In this document: positions 17,103 through 25,316 of the stretch, in pieces
How positions within the stretch are numbered: position 1 is the first letter of the stretch
How the letters are laid out: every line of letters starts with the position of its first letter
Assembly (NCBI RefSeq): GCF_014237835.1
Contig: NZ_JACJVI010000025.1
Span: 1-40,029 of the forward strand
DNA length: 40,029 nt
Source: Rhizobium sp. AQ_MP
Lineage (GTDB): Bacteria > Pseudomonadota > Alphaproteobacteria > Rhizobiales > Rhizobiaceae
Reading direction: 5' to 3'
Made by a program: the position numbers and the translations under genes
Notes under the pieces: model-generated
The model's input: only the letters and a program-made list of their open reading frames with translations
The model's database searches: none
What the model was told of the DNA's origin: nothing

Positions 17103-18776
17103 ATGTATCGTTATGACGAATTCGACCACGCCTTCGTATCGGCGCGCGTAGAGCAGTTCCGCGACCAGGTGGCCCGCCGCCTGTCGGGTGAACTTGCAGA
17201 AGACGCGTTCAAGCCGCTGCGCCTGATGAACGGCGTCTATCTCCAGCTGCATGCCTACATGCTGCGCGTCGCCATTCCCTATGGCACGCTGAATTCGAAG
17301 CAAATGCGGATGCTGGCCCATATCGCCCGCAAGTACGACCGCGGCTATGGCCACTTCACCACCCGCCAGAACATCCAGTACAATTGGCCGAAGCTGTCCG
17401 ACACGCCCGACATTCTGAAGGATCTCGCAAGCGTCGAAATGCACGCCATCCAGACCTCGGGCAACTGCATCCGCAACGTGACCGCCGATCATTTCGCCGG
17501 TGCTGCTGCCGATGAAGTCGCCGATCCGCGCCCTTACGCCGAGATCCTCCGCCAGTGGTCCTCGCTGCATCCGGAATTCTCCTTCCTGCCGCGCAAGTTC
17601 AAGATCGCCGTCACCGGCGCCGAGAAGGACCGCGCCGCGATCCAGGTGCATGACATCGGTCTGCATCTGAAGAAGAACGCATCAGGCGAACTCGGCTTTG
17701 CGGTCTATGTCGGCGGTGGCCAGGGCCGCACGCCGCTGATCGCCAAGAAGATCCGCGACTTCCTGCCGGAAGCCGACCTTCTGACCTACATCACCGCGAT
17801 CGTGCGCGTGTATAACCTGCATGGTCGCCGCGACAACAAGTACAAGGCCCGCATCAAGATCCTCGTGCACGAAACCGGCGTCGAAGAACTGACCCGTCAG
17901 GTCGAGGCCGAATTCGCCGAGATCCGTGACAGCGAACTGAAGCTGCCGGAAGGCGATATCCGCGCGATCGAAACCTATTTCGCCCCGCCGGCACTCACCG
18001 CCCGTCCGGACGGCTGGGAAGCGCTGGCCCGTGCGCAGAAGGCAGATGCCGCCTTCGCCGCCTGGGTGCGCCACAACGTCCAGGAACATCGTCATCCGGA
18101 TTATGCCATGGTGACGATCTCGCTGAAGCCGATCGGTGGCACGCCGGGCGATGCCTCGGACGCCCAGATGGATCTGGTTGCCGATCTTGCCGAGCGCTAC
18201 GCCTTCGACGAAATCCGCGTCAGCCACGAACAGAACCTAATCCTGCCGCATGTGGCCAAGGGTGATCTCTATCCGCTCTATCAGGCGCTGGAAAAGGCAG
18301 GGCTCGCCACCGCCAATTCCAACCTGATCACCGACATGATTGCCTGTCCGGGCCTGGATTACTGCGCGCTTGCCAACGCCCGCTCCATTCCGGTCGCCCA
18401 GGCGATTTCCGAGCGCTTCGGTTCGCTCGAGCGCCAGCAGGAGATCGGTGAGCTCAAGATCAAGATCTCCGGCTGCATCAATGCCTGCGGCCACCACCAT
18501 GTCGGCCATATCGGCCTGCTCGGTGTCGAGAAGAAGGGGGCCGAACTCTACCAGATCACGCTGGGTGGTTCCGGTGACGAGAACTCCTCGATCGGCGAGA
18601 TCATCGGTCGCGGCTTCGAGCCGGAAAAGGTAACGGACGCCGTCGAGACGATCGTCGATACCTATCTCGGCCTGCGCCTCGATCCGAAGGAAACCTTCCT
18701 CGAAGCCTATCGCCGCGTCGGTCCGAAGCCGTTCAAGGACGCGCTTTATGGCAACGCCTCTGCCGAAGCCGCGTGA
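17103..18776 (+). CDS. cysI: Sulfite reductase hemoprotein (CysI; nitrite/sulfite reductase family)
   Basis: A 557-residue siroheme and [4Fe-4S] enzyme reducing sulfite to sulfide with six electrons. It has the ferredoxin-type half-domains and siroheme-contact segment QTSGNCIRNVTADHFAG. The cluster cysteines are in CPGLDYCALANARS (C-x5-C) and SGCINACGHHHVGHIG (C-x3-C). The start has GAGGT 8 bases upstream. The adjacent cysG, DUF2849 and DUF934 genes and the absence of a nitrite transporter favour sulfite over nitrite as substrate. There is no cysJ flavoprotein; the ferredoxin-NADP reductase gene just downstream suggests ferredoxin as electron donor. Confidence 0.93.
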   Translation: MYRYDEFDHAFVSARVEQFRDQVARRLSGELAEDAFKPLRLMNGVYLQLHAYMLRVAIPYGTLNSKQMRMLAHIARKYDRGYGHFTTRQNIQYNWPKLSDTPDILKDLASVEMHAIQTSGNCIRNVTADHFAGAAADEVADPRPYAEILRQWSSLHPEFSFLPRKFKIAVTGAEKDRAAIQVHDIGLHLKKNASGELGFAVYVGGGQGRTPLIAKKIRDFLPEADLLTYITAIVRVYNLHGRRDNKYKARIKILVHETGVEELTRQVEAEFAEIRDSELKLPEGDIRAIETYFAPPALTARPDGWEALARAQKADAAFAAWVRHNVQEHRHPDYAMVTISLKPIGGTPGDASDAQMDLVADLAERYAFDEIRVSHEQNLILPHVAKGDLYPLYQALEKAGLATANSNLITDMIACPGLDYCALANARSIPVAQAISERFGSLERQQEIGELKIKISGCINACGHHHVGHIGLLGVEKKGAELYQITLGGSGDENSSIGEIIGRGFEPEKVTDAVETIVDTYLGLRLDPKETFLEAYRRVGPKPFKDALYGNASAEAA

Positions 18777-18789
18777 GACTGGAAATACT

Positions 18790-19302
18790 ATGACCAAGAT
18801 CTGGAAAGAAACCGGTTTCGTCGATGGCGACATCTGGGTAACCGAAACGGAAGACCGCAAGGTAGGCGAGGGCGAAAAGGTGCTTCTCCCTCTGGACGCT
18901 TTCCTGGAAGCCGTTGGAGAGACCAACGATGTCGGCCTCGGCGTGCTGATCGCACCGGCTGACGACGTCAAGAAGCTTGAGCCGCATCTCGACCGCATCG
19001 CACTCATCGCGGTCGCGTTTCCGGCCTTCAACGATGGCCGTGGTTTCAGCCATGCGTCGCTGCTGCGCGAGCGTCTGGGCTATGCCGGTGAACTGCGCGC
19101 CGTTGGCGACGTCCTGATCGACCAGGTGCCGCTGATGCTGCGCACCGGCTTCGACAGCTTCGCCGTGACCAATCGCGTCGCCCAGCGGCGGCTTGCTGAG
19201 AACTGTCTCACGGGCGTTGCCCAGCGCTACCAGCCGACGGCCCGTGCATCGGAAGCCGCCGGCGGCTTCAGCTGGCGTCGCCTCGGCTCTACGGGCGCCT
19301 GA
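18790..19302 (+). CDS. DUF934 protein, sulfite-reduction accessory
   Basis: A 170-residue soluble protein of the DUF934 family, which nearly always follows cysI in proteobacteria. The conserved core is visible in IALIAVAFPAFNDGRGFSHA and LLRERLGYAGELRAVGDVLI. Its function is not established; proposals include a role in delivering sulfite or electrons. The start ATG lies 13 bases after the cysI stop. A strong hairpin follows the gene, so it is the last of the cys operon. Confidence 0.88.
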   Translation: MTKIWKETGFVDGDIWVTETEDRKVGEGEKVLLPLDAFLEAVGETNDVGLGVLIAPADDVKKLEPHLDRIALIAVAFPAFNDGRGFSHASLLRERLGYAGELRAVGDVLIDQVPLMLRTGFDSFAVTNRVAQRRLAENCLTGVAQRYQPTARASEAAGGFSWRRLGSTGA

Positions 19303-19322
19303 GACATAGAAATATCGCTATC

Positions 19323-19366
19323 AAAGGGCGGCAAATTGACCTCGGTCAAGGTTGCCGCCTTCGCTT
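19323..19366 (+). terminator. Terminator of the cys operon
   Basis: A long hairpin: outer stem GGCGGCAA (19327-19334) with TTGCCGCC (19352-19359), inner stem TTGAC with GTCAA around CTCG. It is followed by TTCGCTTTAA, a weak U-tract. It lies 20 bases after the DUF934 stop. Confidence 0.7.
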
Positions 19367-19472
19367 TAACGGATATCTCGGCTGCGAAATGCGCATGCCG
19401 GCTGAATTGTGGAATGGGACGGTCTGGATTATAGGCTCTTCCCAATCGACTGAACGATAGGACCGACAGCCT

Positions 19473-20285
19473 ATGAATGCTCCTGTGAAGACCGACAACG
19501 CCGAACTGATCGTGCCCGAAGGCGTCTATGCCGAAACGGTTCTGAGCGTCACGCACTATACCGACCGCCTGTTCCGCTTTCGCATGACCCGCCCCGCCGG
19601 CTTCCGCTTCCGCTCGGGCGAGTTTGCGATGATCGGCCTGATGGTCGAGGGCAAGCCGATCTACCGCGCCTATTCGATCGCCAGCCCCTCCTGGGACGAA
19701 GAACTCGAGTTCTTCTCCATCAAGGTTCCCGATGGCCCGCTGACCCAGCATCTGCAGAAGATCCAGCCGGGCGACAAGGTGCTGATGCGCAAGAAGCCGA
19801 CCGGCACGCTGGTGCTCGATGCACTCACCCCCGGCAAGCGCCTCTACATGTTCTCGACCGGCACCGGCATTGCGCCTTTCGCCAGCCTGATCCGCGATCC
19901 CGAGACCTATGAGAAGTTCGAGGAAGTCATCCTCACACACACCTGCCGCGACGTGGCTGAACTGAAATACGGCTTCGATCTGGTCGAGGAAATCAAGAAC
20001 CATGAATTCCTGGCCGAAGTCGTCGGCGACAAGCTGAAGCACTACGCAACGGTGACCCGCGAAGACTTCCCCTTCAAGGGCCGCATCACCGACCTTATCG
20101 AGAATGGCAAGCTGTTCACCGATCTCGGCGTGCCGGCGCTCGACCCCGCCATCGATCGCGGCATGATCTGCGGCTCGACCGCCATGCTGAAGGACACCAA
20201 GGAACTGCTCGAAAAGGCAGGACTCACCGAAGGTGCCAACAACAAGCCGGCCGAGTTCGTCATCGAACGGGCCTTCGTCGGCTGA
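19473..20285 (+). CDS. fpr: Ferredoxin-NADP+ reductase
   Basis: A 270-residue FAD enzyme exchanging electrons between NADPH and ferredoxin/flavodoxin. The FAD-binding barrel shows the RAYSIASPSW motif (R-x-Y-S), the NADP domain shows MFSTGTGIAPFASLI and MICGSTAML, and the C-terminus ends FVIERAFVG, the bacterial subclass I tail. It has its own gap of 170 bases after the cys terminator and AGGA before the ATG, so it is probably separately transcribed, but it is well placed to power CysI. Confidence 0.95.
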   Translation: MNAPVKTDNAELIVPEGVYAETVLSVTHYTDRLFRFRMTRPAGFRFRSGEFAMIGLMVEGKPIYRAYSIASPSWDEELEFFSIKVPDGPLTQHLQKIQPGDKVLMRKKPTGTLVLDALTPGKRLYMFSTGTGIAPFASLIRDPETYEKFEEVILTHTCRDVAELKYGFDLVEEIKNHEFLAEVVGDKLKHYATVTREDFPFKGRITDLIENGKLFTDLGVPALDPAIDRGMICGSTAMLKDTKELLEKAGLTEGANNKPAEFVIERAFVG

Positions 20286-20309
20286 TGTCATCGGCAAATT
20301 GCTGAGACG

Positions 20310-20336
20310 AAAAGGGCGCCCCGCGGCGCCCTTTTT
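20310..20336. terminator. Bidirectional terminator between fpr and bmt
   Basis: Stem AAAGGGCGCC/GGCGCCCTTT with loop CCGC, 25 bases after the fpr stop, followed on the plus strand by TTTTT and on the minus strand by TTTTC. It can end both converging transcripts. Confidence 0.85.
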
Positions 20337-20359
20337 GATTTCGATGACAGTGGGTTGCC

Positions 20360-21379
20360 TCAGTTGCCGCGCCGGCGGCTCCGGCGTCCGCTTTCCTGCG
20401 CACCACTCTCGTCGGCGGTCTTGTTGCGCAGCGGGCCGATCCGCTCGACGATGACTTCGAGCGTCGGGCGTGGACCCGGCGTATAGTCGTCGAGCGCCTT
20501 CCGCATGGCCGCCAGATGATCGCAGGATGTGCCGCAGCAACCGCCGATGATCTTCGCACCGGCGTCGCGGGCGAGGCGGGCATAATCCGCCATCAGCGGC
20601 GGCGTACCGGAATAGAAGATTTCGGAGCCACGGAATTCCGGAATGCCGCAATTACCCTTCACGATTACCGTCGCTTCAGGGTTGGAGCCGGTCATGTCGA
20701 GCAGGCTCTGCAGGATGTCGGAGGCGCCCACGCCGCAGTTTGCACCGACCGCCAGCGGACCGGCGCCGATATCGGAGGCCACCCCATGAATGTCCTTCGG
20801 GTGCAGGCCCATCATGGTCTTACCGGCGGTGTCGAAGGAGCCGGTAAAGGTATAGGGCAGGCCAACCTTCACGGCTGCTTCAGCCGCGGCACGGATCTCC
20901 TCGGGCGAGGACATGGTCTCGATCCAGGCGACATCGACGCCACCGGCTTTCAGGCCTTCCATCTGCTCCGCAAACGCGGCAACGGCGTCTTCATAGGAGA
21001 GGGCGCCGAGCGGGATCAGCAACTCGCCGGTCGGGCCGACGGAGCCGGCGACGATCACCTTGCGCGGCGCCTTGTCGGCCACTGAACGGGCAATCTCCGC
21101 GGCCTTCTTGTTCAGCTCGTGCACGCGGTTGTCGGCATGGTGCAACTTCAGGCGATGCCGCGTGCCGCCAAAGGAATTGGTGAGGATGATGTCGGCGCCG
21201 GCATCGACGAAATCCTGATGCAGCTTGACGATCTTTTCCGGCTGCGCCTCGTTCCACAGTTCCGGTGCTTCACCGGCCTCAAGACCCTGCGCAAAGAGAT
21301 TGGTGCCGGTGGCGCCGTCGGCGAGCAGCACGCCCTTTTCGGCCAGAAGTTCGGAAAGCGGATTGGACGGGGTTGCCAT
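20360..21379 (-). CDS. bmt: Betaine/homocysteine S-methyltransferase family protein (Bmt)
   Basis: A 339-residue zinc methyltransferase that makes methionine from homocysteine with a methyl donor. The barrel starts LADGATGTNLFAQGLE. The zinc cysteines are in VGANCGVGA and IIGGCCGTSCDH. The length and the neighbouring betaine-type importer favour glycine betaine as donor, as described for rhizobial Bmt; S-methylmethionine or the MetH N-terminal type cannot be excluded. The start MATPSNPLSELL has AGAGGA upstream; an earlier ATG at 21409 would include the operator-like palindrome at 21410-21425. The C-terminus is basic (SGRRSRRRGN), which is unusual for the family core. Confidence 0.85.
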   Translation of the reverse strand: MATPSNPLSELLAEKGVLLADGATGTNLFAQGLEAGEAPELWNEAQPEKIVKLHQDFVDAGADIILTNSFGGTRHRLKLHHADNRVHELNKKAAEIARSVADKAPRKVIVAGSVGPTGELLIPLGALSYEDAVAAFAEQMEGLKAGGVDVAWIETMSSPEEIRAAAEAAVKVGLPYTFTGSFDTAGKTMMGLHPKDIHGVASDIGAGPLAVGANCGVGASDILQSLLDMTGSNPEATVIVKGNCGIPEFRGSEIFYSGTPPLMADYARLARDAGAKIIGGCCGTSCDHLAAMRKALDDYTPGPRPTLEVIVERIGPLRNKTADESGAQESGRRSRRRGN

Positions 21380-21409
21380 GGCGGATCCTCTCATTGACAT
21401 GCCAATCAT

Positions 21410-21425
21410 ATAAAGAAGTCTTTAT
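21410..21425. promoter_or_regulatory. Perfect palindrome, likely ArsR-type operator of bmt
   Basis: ATAAAGA-AG-TCTTTAT, seven perfect base pairs on each side of two bases, 31 bases upstream of the bmt start. It is AT-rich in a GC-rich setting and resembles operators assigned to ArsR-family regulators of methionine/SAH metabolism in alphaproteobacteria. The regulator assignment is from memory and inference. Confidence 0.5.
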
Positions 21426-21439
21426 GTGGTTTCAATCTC

Positions 21440-21477
21440 GAAAAACGACAACGGCCCCGCCGAGACGGAGCCGTTGA
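21440..21477 (-). terminator. Terminator of the betaine ABC operon
   Basis: On the minus strand: CAACGGC...GCCGTTG stem (21470-21476 with 21449-21455), then TCGTTTTT. It begins 28 bases after the ATPase stop and separates the importer from bmt, which therefore has its own promoter. Confidence 0.8.
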
Positions 21478-21504
21478 GCGATGACCTTGTGGAAAGCGCC
21501 TGAT

Positions 21505-22557
21505 CTATTCGGCGGCCATCTGATTGTCTTCGTGGCTCTTCGGCGTGACCATGGCGGCGATGATCTGCTGCAGATCCACCCGACCGATGCCGTTGCCGGC
21601 TTCGTCGGTGACCGTGGCGCTCGACTGCCGTGCATCGGTCATGATCCGGGCAGCGGCTTCGAGAACCGTGTTGCCGGGAAGAGCAAGGCCTTCGCCAGAG
21701 CCAGAAATCGGTCCCATGATCGTGTCGAGACGAATGACGCGACCGCGGTTCACCTCCTTGACGAAGGCGGAGATGTAATCGTCTGCCGGCTGCAGGACGA
21801 TCTCCTGACCCGAACCCTGCTGGATGACCTGGCCGTCCCTGAGGATCGCGATCTTGTCGCCGAGGCGCAGCGCTTCGTCGAGATCGTGGGTGATGAAGAC
21901 GACCGTCTTCTTCAGTTCCTGTTGCAGATCGAGCAGGACCGTCTGCATGTCGACGCGGATCAGCGGATCCAGCGCCGAATAGGCCTCGTCCATCAGCAGG
22001 ATGTCGGCGTCGTTGGACAGGGCTCGCGCCAGACCGACACGCTGCTGCATCCCGCCTGAAAGCTGGTTCGGATAGTGGCTCTCGAATCCGGACAGCCCGA
22101 CGCGAGCAATCCAGCGGCGACCGATTTCTTCACTCTTCGACCGCGGAATGCCCTGGATGTCGAGACCGTAGACGGTGTTTTCGAGCACGGTTCGATGCGG
22201 CAGAAGCGCAAACTTCTGGAACACCATCGCCGTCTTGTGGCGACGGAATTCCCGCAGTTCCAGCGGGTTCATCCGACAGACGTCGACACCATCGTAGAGA
22301 ACTTCGCCCGAAGTCGGCTCGATCAGCCGGTTAATGTGGCGGATCAGCGTCGACTTGCCGGAACCCGACAGACCCATGACGACGGTAATCCCGCCACCCG
22401 GCATCTGGATGTTGATATCCTTGAGACCGAGAACATGGCCGTGCGTTTCGTTGAGCTCCGACTTCGACATGCCGGCCTTGACCTGGTCGATGAAGGCGCC
22501 GCCGTTCGGGCCGAAGATCTTGTAGAGATTGCGGATCTCGATGTCGTGACTAGCCAT
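21505..22557 (-). CDS. Betaine-type ABC importer, ATP-binding subunit (ProV/OpuAA family)
   Basis: A 350-residue ATPase. Walker A is GLSGSGKST, the Q loop VFQKFALLPHRTV, the ABC signature LSGGMQQRVGLARAL and Walker B ILLMDEAYSALDP, followed by the switch FITHDLDEAL. FKVF-like N-terminus IEIRNLYKIFGPNGG and the linker ahead of Walker A are typical of the glycine betaine/choline subfamily. The C-terminal region from about residue 275 looks like a shortened CBS regulatory domain (NTVLEAAARIM...). The start overlaps the permease stop by 8 bases. ChoV-type choline uptake is an alternative. Confidence 0.92.
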   Translation of the reverse strand: MASHDIEIRNLYKIFGPNGGAFIDQVKAGMSKSELNETHGHVLGLKDINIQMPGGGITVVMGLSGSGKSTLIRHINRLIEPTSGEVLYDGVDVCRMNPLELREFRRHKTAMVFQKFALLPHRTVLENTVYGLDIQGIPRSKSEEIGRRWIARVGLSGFESHYPNQLSGGMQQRVGLARALSNDADILLMDEAYSALDPLIRVDMQTVLLDLQQELKKTVVFITHDLDEALRLGDKIAILRDGQVIQQGSGQEIVLQPADDYISAFVKEVNRGRVIRLDTIMGPISGSGEGLALPGNTVLEAAARIMTDARQSSATVTDEAGNGIGRVDLQQIIAAMVTPKSHEDNQMAAE

Positions 22558-23464
22558 GGACCACCTCCGTGTGGCGCTGAAGGCGCTTGCCATAGGCCTG
22601 GCTGGCGCGGTCGAAGATGATGGCAATAGCAACAAGTGCGAAGCCGTTGAGGAACCCGATCGTCAGGAACTGGTTGGAAATGGCCTGCAGCACGTTTTTG
22701 CCGAGACCACCCACACCGATCATCGAGGCGACGACGACCATGGCAAGTGACATCATGATGGTCTGGTTGATGCCGGCCATGACGGTCGGCAGGGCCAGCG
22801 GGATCTGCACATTCATAAGCTTCTGGCCGGGGGAAGAGCCGAAAGCGTCGGCGGCTTCCAGAACCTCGCGGTCGACCAGGCGAATGCCGAGATTGGTGAG
22901 GCGGATCATCGGCGGGACCGCATAGATCACGACGGCGATAACGCCCGGCACCTTGCCGATCCCGAAGATCATGACGACTGGAATGAGGTAGACGAAACTC
23001 GGCAGGGTCTGCATCACGTCGAGTATCGGATTGACGACCGACTGTGCCCGGTCCGAACGCGCCATCAGAATGCCGATCGGAATACCGATGACGATGGCAA
23101 GGATGGTCGACACGGTGACGATCGCCAGCGTGATCATCGTGTCTTCCCAAAGACCGACAAATCCGATGAACATCATGCCGACGATGGTCAGGACCACAAT
23201 GCGCATGTTGCGGCTGGCGAAGTAGACGATAAGCACCATCACCGCAAGGAAGATGAACCAGGGCGTATTGACGAACAGCGCTTCGAGCCAGTTCAAGAAC
23301 AGCTGCAGCGGATGTGTGATCGCATCGATCACGTGACCATAGGCACGCACGAAGCCCTTGAAACTCTCATCGACGCTTTTGCGCACGCCGCGTAGCACCG
23401 TGTCGTCGATCTGTGGAAACCTGCAGAGCAGTTCCGGAAGGTAATTGCATAAACTTGAAGCCAT
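22550..23464 (-). CDS. Betaine-type ABC importer, permease subunit (ProW/OpuAB family)
   Basis: A 304-residue inner-membrane protein with about six hydrophobic segments (for example WFIFLAVMVLIVYFA and VVLTIVGMMFIGFVGLW). The EAA coupling loop is EAADAFGSSPGQKLMNVQIPLALPT, seen in full near residue 205; key residues are E, A, A and G. The cytoplasmic N-terminal tail of about 60 residues is normal for the family. The start MASSLCNYLPELL was preferred to an in-frame ATG at 23536. It lies 220 bases after the binding-protein gene, with a strong hairpin in between. Confidence 0.92.
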   Translation of the reverse strand: MASSLCNYLPELLCRFPQIDDTVLRGVRKSVDESFKGFVRAYGHVIDAITHPLQLFLNWLEALFVNTPWFIFLAVMVLIVYFASRNMRIVVLTIVGMMFIGFVGLWEDTMITLAIVTVSTILAIVIGIPIGILMARSDRAQSVVNPILDVMQTLPSFVYLIPVVMIFGIGKVPGVIAVVIYAVPPMIRLTNLGIRLVDREVLEAADAFGSSPGQKLMNVQIPLALPTVMAGINQTIMMSLAMVVVASMIGVGGLGKNVLQAISNQFLTIGFLNGFALVAIAIIFDRASQAYGKRLQRHTEVVHG

Positions 23465-23633
23465 CTCGTTCCCCTTTGCGACCCCCGCTTGATATGACGT
23501 CAAAGACGTTGCGTTGGGCCTTGGCGGCGATGCCATGTTCCCGAGGCGAGAGGCTAGTCGAGTTCCGGAAGGGACTTCATGCCGTCTGCGACGTCGGGAG
23601 TCGTTGAATGGCGTGATGCGGCATGCCGCTTCT

Positions 23634-23666
23634 CAGAAAATGCGGCGGGCCGCAAAGCCCGCCGCA
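23634..23666 (-). terminator. Intercistronic hairpin/attenuator after the binding-protein gene
   Basis: A 10-base-pair stem (23641-23650 with 23657-23666, TGCGGCGGGC/GCCCGCCGCA), followed on the minus strand by TTTTCTG. It lies 18 bases beyond the binding-protein stop and before the permease. Such structures let the binding protein be made in excess, by partial termination or mRNA protection. Confidence 0.7.
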
Positions 23667-23684
23667 CGGTAAACAATGGCAGGC

Positions 23685-24683
23685 TCAGAGTGCAGCCTTG
23701 ACCTTTTCGGCAACCTCGGGAGCAACCCAGGTGGTCCACATTTCCGGATAGGTTTCCAGGAAGTGCTTGGCGCCGTCTTCGTTGGTGCCCTGGTTGTCTT
23801 CCATCCAGGCGAGAACCTTGCCGACGGTCGCGTTGTCCCACTTGCGGGTCTTCACGTAGTCCATGGCAACGCCTGCCTTTTCGGCAAAGCCCTTGGTGAC
23901 GACGGTATAGACGTCGGACACCGGATAGGCGTTGACCTTCGGATCTGCGCAGTCCGGAACGGCGGTGCACGCATCCCAGGATGCCTTGTCATGCTCGACG
24001 CCGAAGGAGAGCTTGACCATCTCGTACTTGCCGAGGATCGCGGTCGGAGCCCAGTAGTAGCCGAGCCAGCCCTTCTTGTTTTCGAACGCGTTTGCGATCG
24101 AACCGTCCAGACCTGCAGCCGAGCCGGTGTCGACGAGTTCGAAACCCTTGTCCTTGGCGCCAAGTGCCTTGTAGAGGTTTGCGGTCGAGACCTGGCAGTT
24201 CCAGCCGGCCGGGCAGTTGGTGACGGCACCCTTGGACGGATCTTCCGGAGCCGGGAAGAGGTCGGGACGCTTCAGGGCGTCTTCGACAGTCTTGATGTCA
24301 GGGTTGGCGTCAGCAATGAACTTCGGGATCCACCATCCTTCAACGCCGCCATCCGAAAGCAGCGGAGCAGCCTGGATGAGGCGTCCCTCGGCGATCGCCT
24401 GGTCAAGAGCGGTGCGCACGGCATTGACCCAGAATTCTGGAGCGATGTCCGGCTGGCCCTTTTCGTTCATCGAGGCGAAGGTCGGCATGGTGTCGCCGGT
24501 AACCACGGTCACCGTGCAGCCATAGCCGCTTTCCAGGATGATCTTGTCGACATAGGCAGCAACGCCGGCCGACGCCCAGTTCATTTCGGCAATCGAGACA
24601 TCTCCGCATTCGGCAGCCTGGGCCGAACCGGCACCAGCGTAGAGACCTGCGGCGAGAATCGTGGAAGCAAGGAGCTTCTTCAT
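23685..24683 (-). CDS. Betaine-type ABC importer, periplasmic binding protein (ProX/OpuAC family)
   Basis: A 332-residue exported protein. The signal peptide MKKLLASTILAAGLYAGAGS ends at about SAQA|AEC. Aromatic segments likely to form the cation-binding cage are MNWASAG, EGWWIPKF and GYYWAPTAIL. Four or more cysteines (CGD, YGC, NCPAGWNC, CTAVPDC) suggest disulfides. The cage supports a quaternary ammonium ligand: glycine betaine, proline betaine or choline. Adjacent bmt favours betaine. First gene of the minus-strand importer operon; its promoter must be in the gap to 25100. An in-frame ATG at 24773 precedes the chosen start but would bury the signal peptide. Confidence 0.92.
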   Translation of the reverse strand: MKKLLASTILAAGLYAGAGSAQAAECGDVSIAEMNWASAGVAAYVDKIILESGYGCTVTVVTGDTMPTFASMNEKGQPDIAPEFWVNAVRTALDQAIAEGRLIQAAPLLSDGGVEGWWIPKFIADANPDIKTVEDALKRPDLFPAPEDPSKGAVTNCPAGWNCQVSTANLYKALGAKDKGFELVDTGSAAGLDGSIANAFENKKGWLGYYWAPTAILGKYEMVKLSFGVEHDKASWDACTAVPDCADPKVNAYPVSDVYTVVTKGFAEKAGVAMDYVKTRKWDNATVGKVLAWMEDNQGTNEDGAKHFLETYPEMWTTWVAPEVAEKVKAAL

Positions 24684-25110
24684 GGAGTTAAGACCTCCCA
24701 GTCTTATCTTGCAGCGTTCATCGGGACGGGCAGAGACGGCTACTGCGGACCGGTCTGCCAATTTGCTCTTCACTGTGGATGAGGTGCCGGGACGCGTCGC
24801 CCCAGTGCGCCATCCAGTGGACCGAGTCTTGTCATTAGGGGCTCAGAAGCCCAGTCGACCGCGTGTCACGAAGAGCAGCCTACGTCTTTGGTTTCGAAAA
24901 TCAACCTCCCGTCAGGCGTCCATGTGCTCCGGTGCGCTGGACCCAAGCTATTGGTGCGACTGATTTTGCCGCATTCAAGCGCTCGTGCGGCAGCGCGATG
25001 CTCAAAGGACCGGCAGTCGGGGTGGGTGGAACGCATGGCTTGGTTGTGCGCGTTCCCAGATGAGACCTTGGGTGTCCCAGCTGCGCCAATATCGGGTAGG
25101 CTCTGAGAAT
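24684..25110. other. Gene-poor upstream region of the betaine importer
   Basis: These 427 bases hold no convincing gene. Open frames across it have no family-like sequence or ribosome-binding site. It should carry the importer promoter on the minus strand, but I could not identify clear -35/-10 boxes. Confidence 0.5.
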
Positions 25111-25139
25111 TTGCTCAAAGCACAAAAAAAATTTAAAAA
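25111..25139 (+). promoter_or_regulatory. Candidate promoter of a small RNA
   Basis: TTGCTC (25111-25116), a 17-base spacer rich in A, then TAAAAA (25134-25139). The spacing is ideal for a housekeeping sigma promoter; the -10 box is weak. It predicts a start near 25146, just before a hairpin. Confidence 0.4.
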
Positions 25140-25145
25140 TGCGGG

Positions 25146-25262
25146 AAGCAGAAGCTCTGCTAACAATCCGGTAACATCTGTAACGATAGATGAGGTGGCC
25201 GACGCGTTACTGTCGGTTGCGCCCCGGATCGAGTATTGCGTCCCGGGGCGTTTGTGTTTTTT
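25146..25262 (+). ncRNA. Candidate small RNA, about 115 nt
   Basis: Bounded by the candidate promoter at 25111-25139 and the strong terminator at 25220-25262. It opens with a perfect hairpin, AGCAGA-AGC-TCTGCT (25147-25161), followed by an unstructured A/T-richer stretch and then the terminator. It has no open frame with a ribosome-binding site. I do not recognise it as a named rhizobial RNA family. Alternatively it is the leader or end of some longer plus-strand transcript. Confidence 0.42.
25220..25262 (+). terminator. Rho-independent terminator in the gap
   Basis: Stem CGCCCCGG (25220-25227) with CCGGGGCG (25243-25250), 15-base loop, then TTTGTGTTTTTT. No annotated gene precedes it on the plus strand, which is the main argument for a small RNA here. 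Confidence 0.8.
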
Positions 25263-25316
25263 GAGGCGTCTCAGCCTCGCTTCGTCCAGTCTTCCGACCT
25301 TGGTGAAGCGCTGTGA

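Noticed and set aside
21380..21440. SAM riboswitch before bmt
   Set aside because: The leader is too short and shows a clean protein-operator-like palindrome instead of riboswitch stems.
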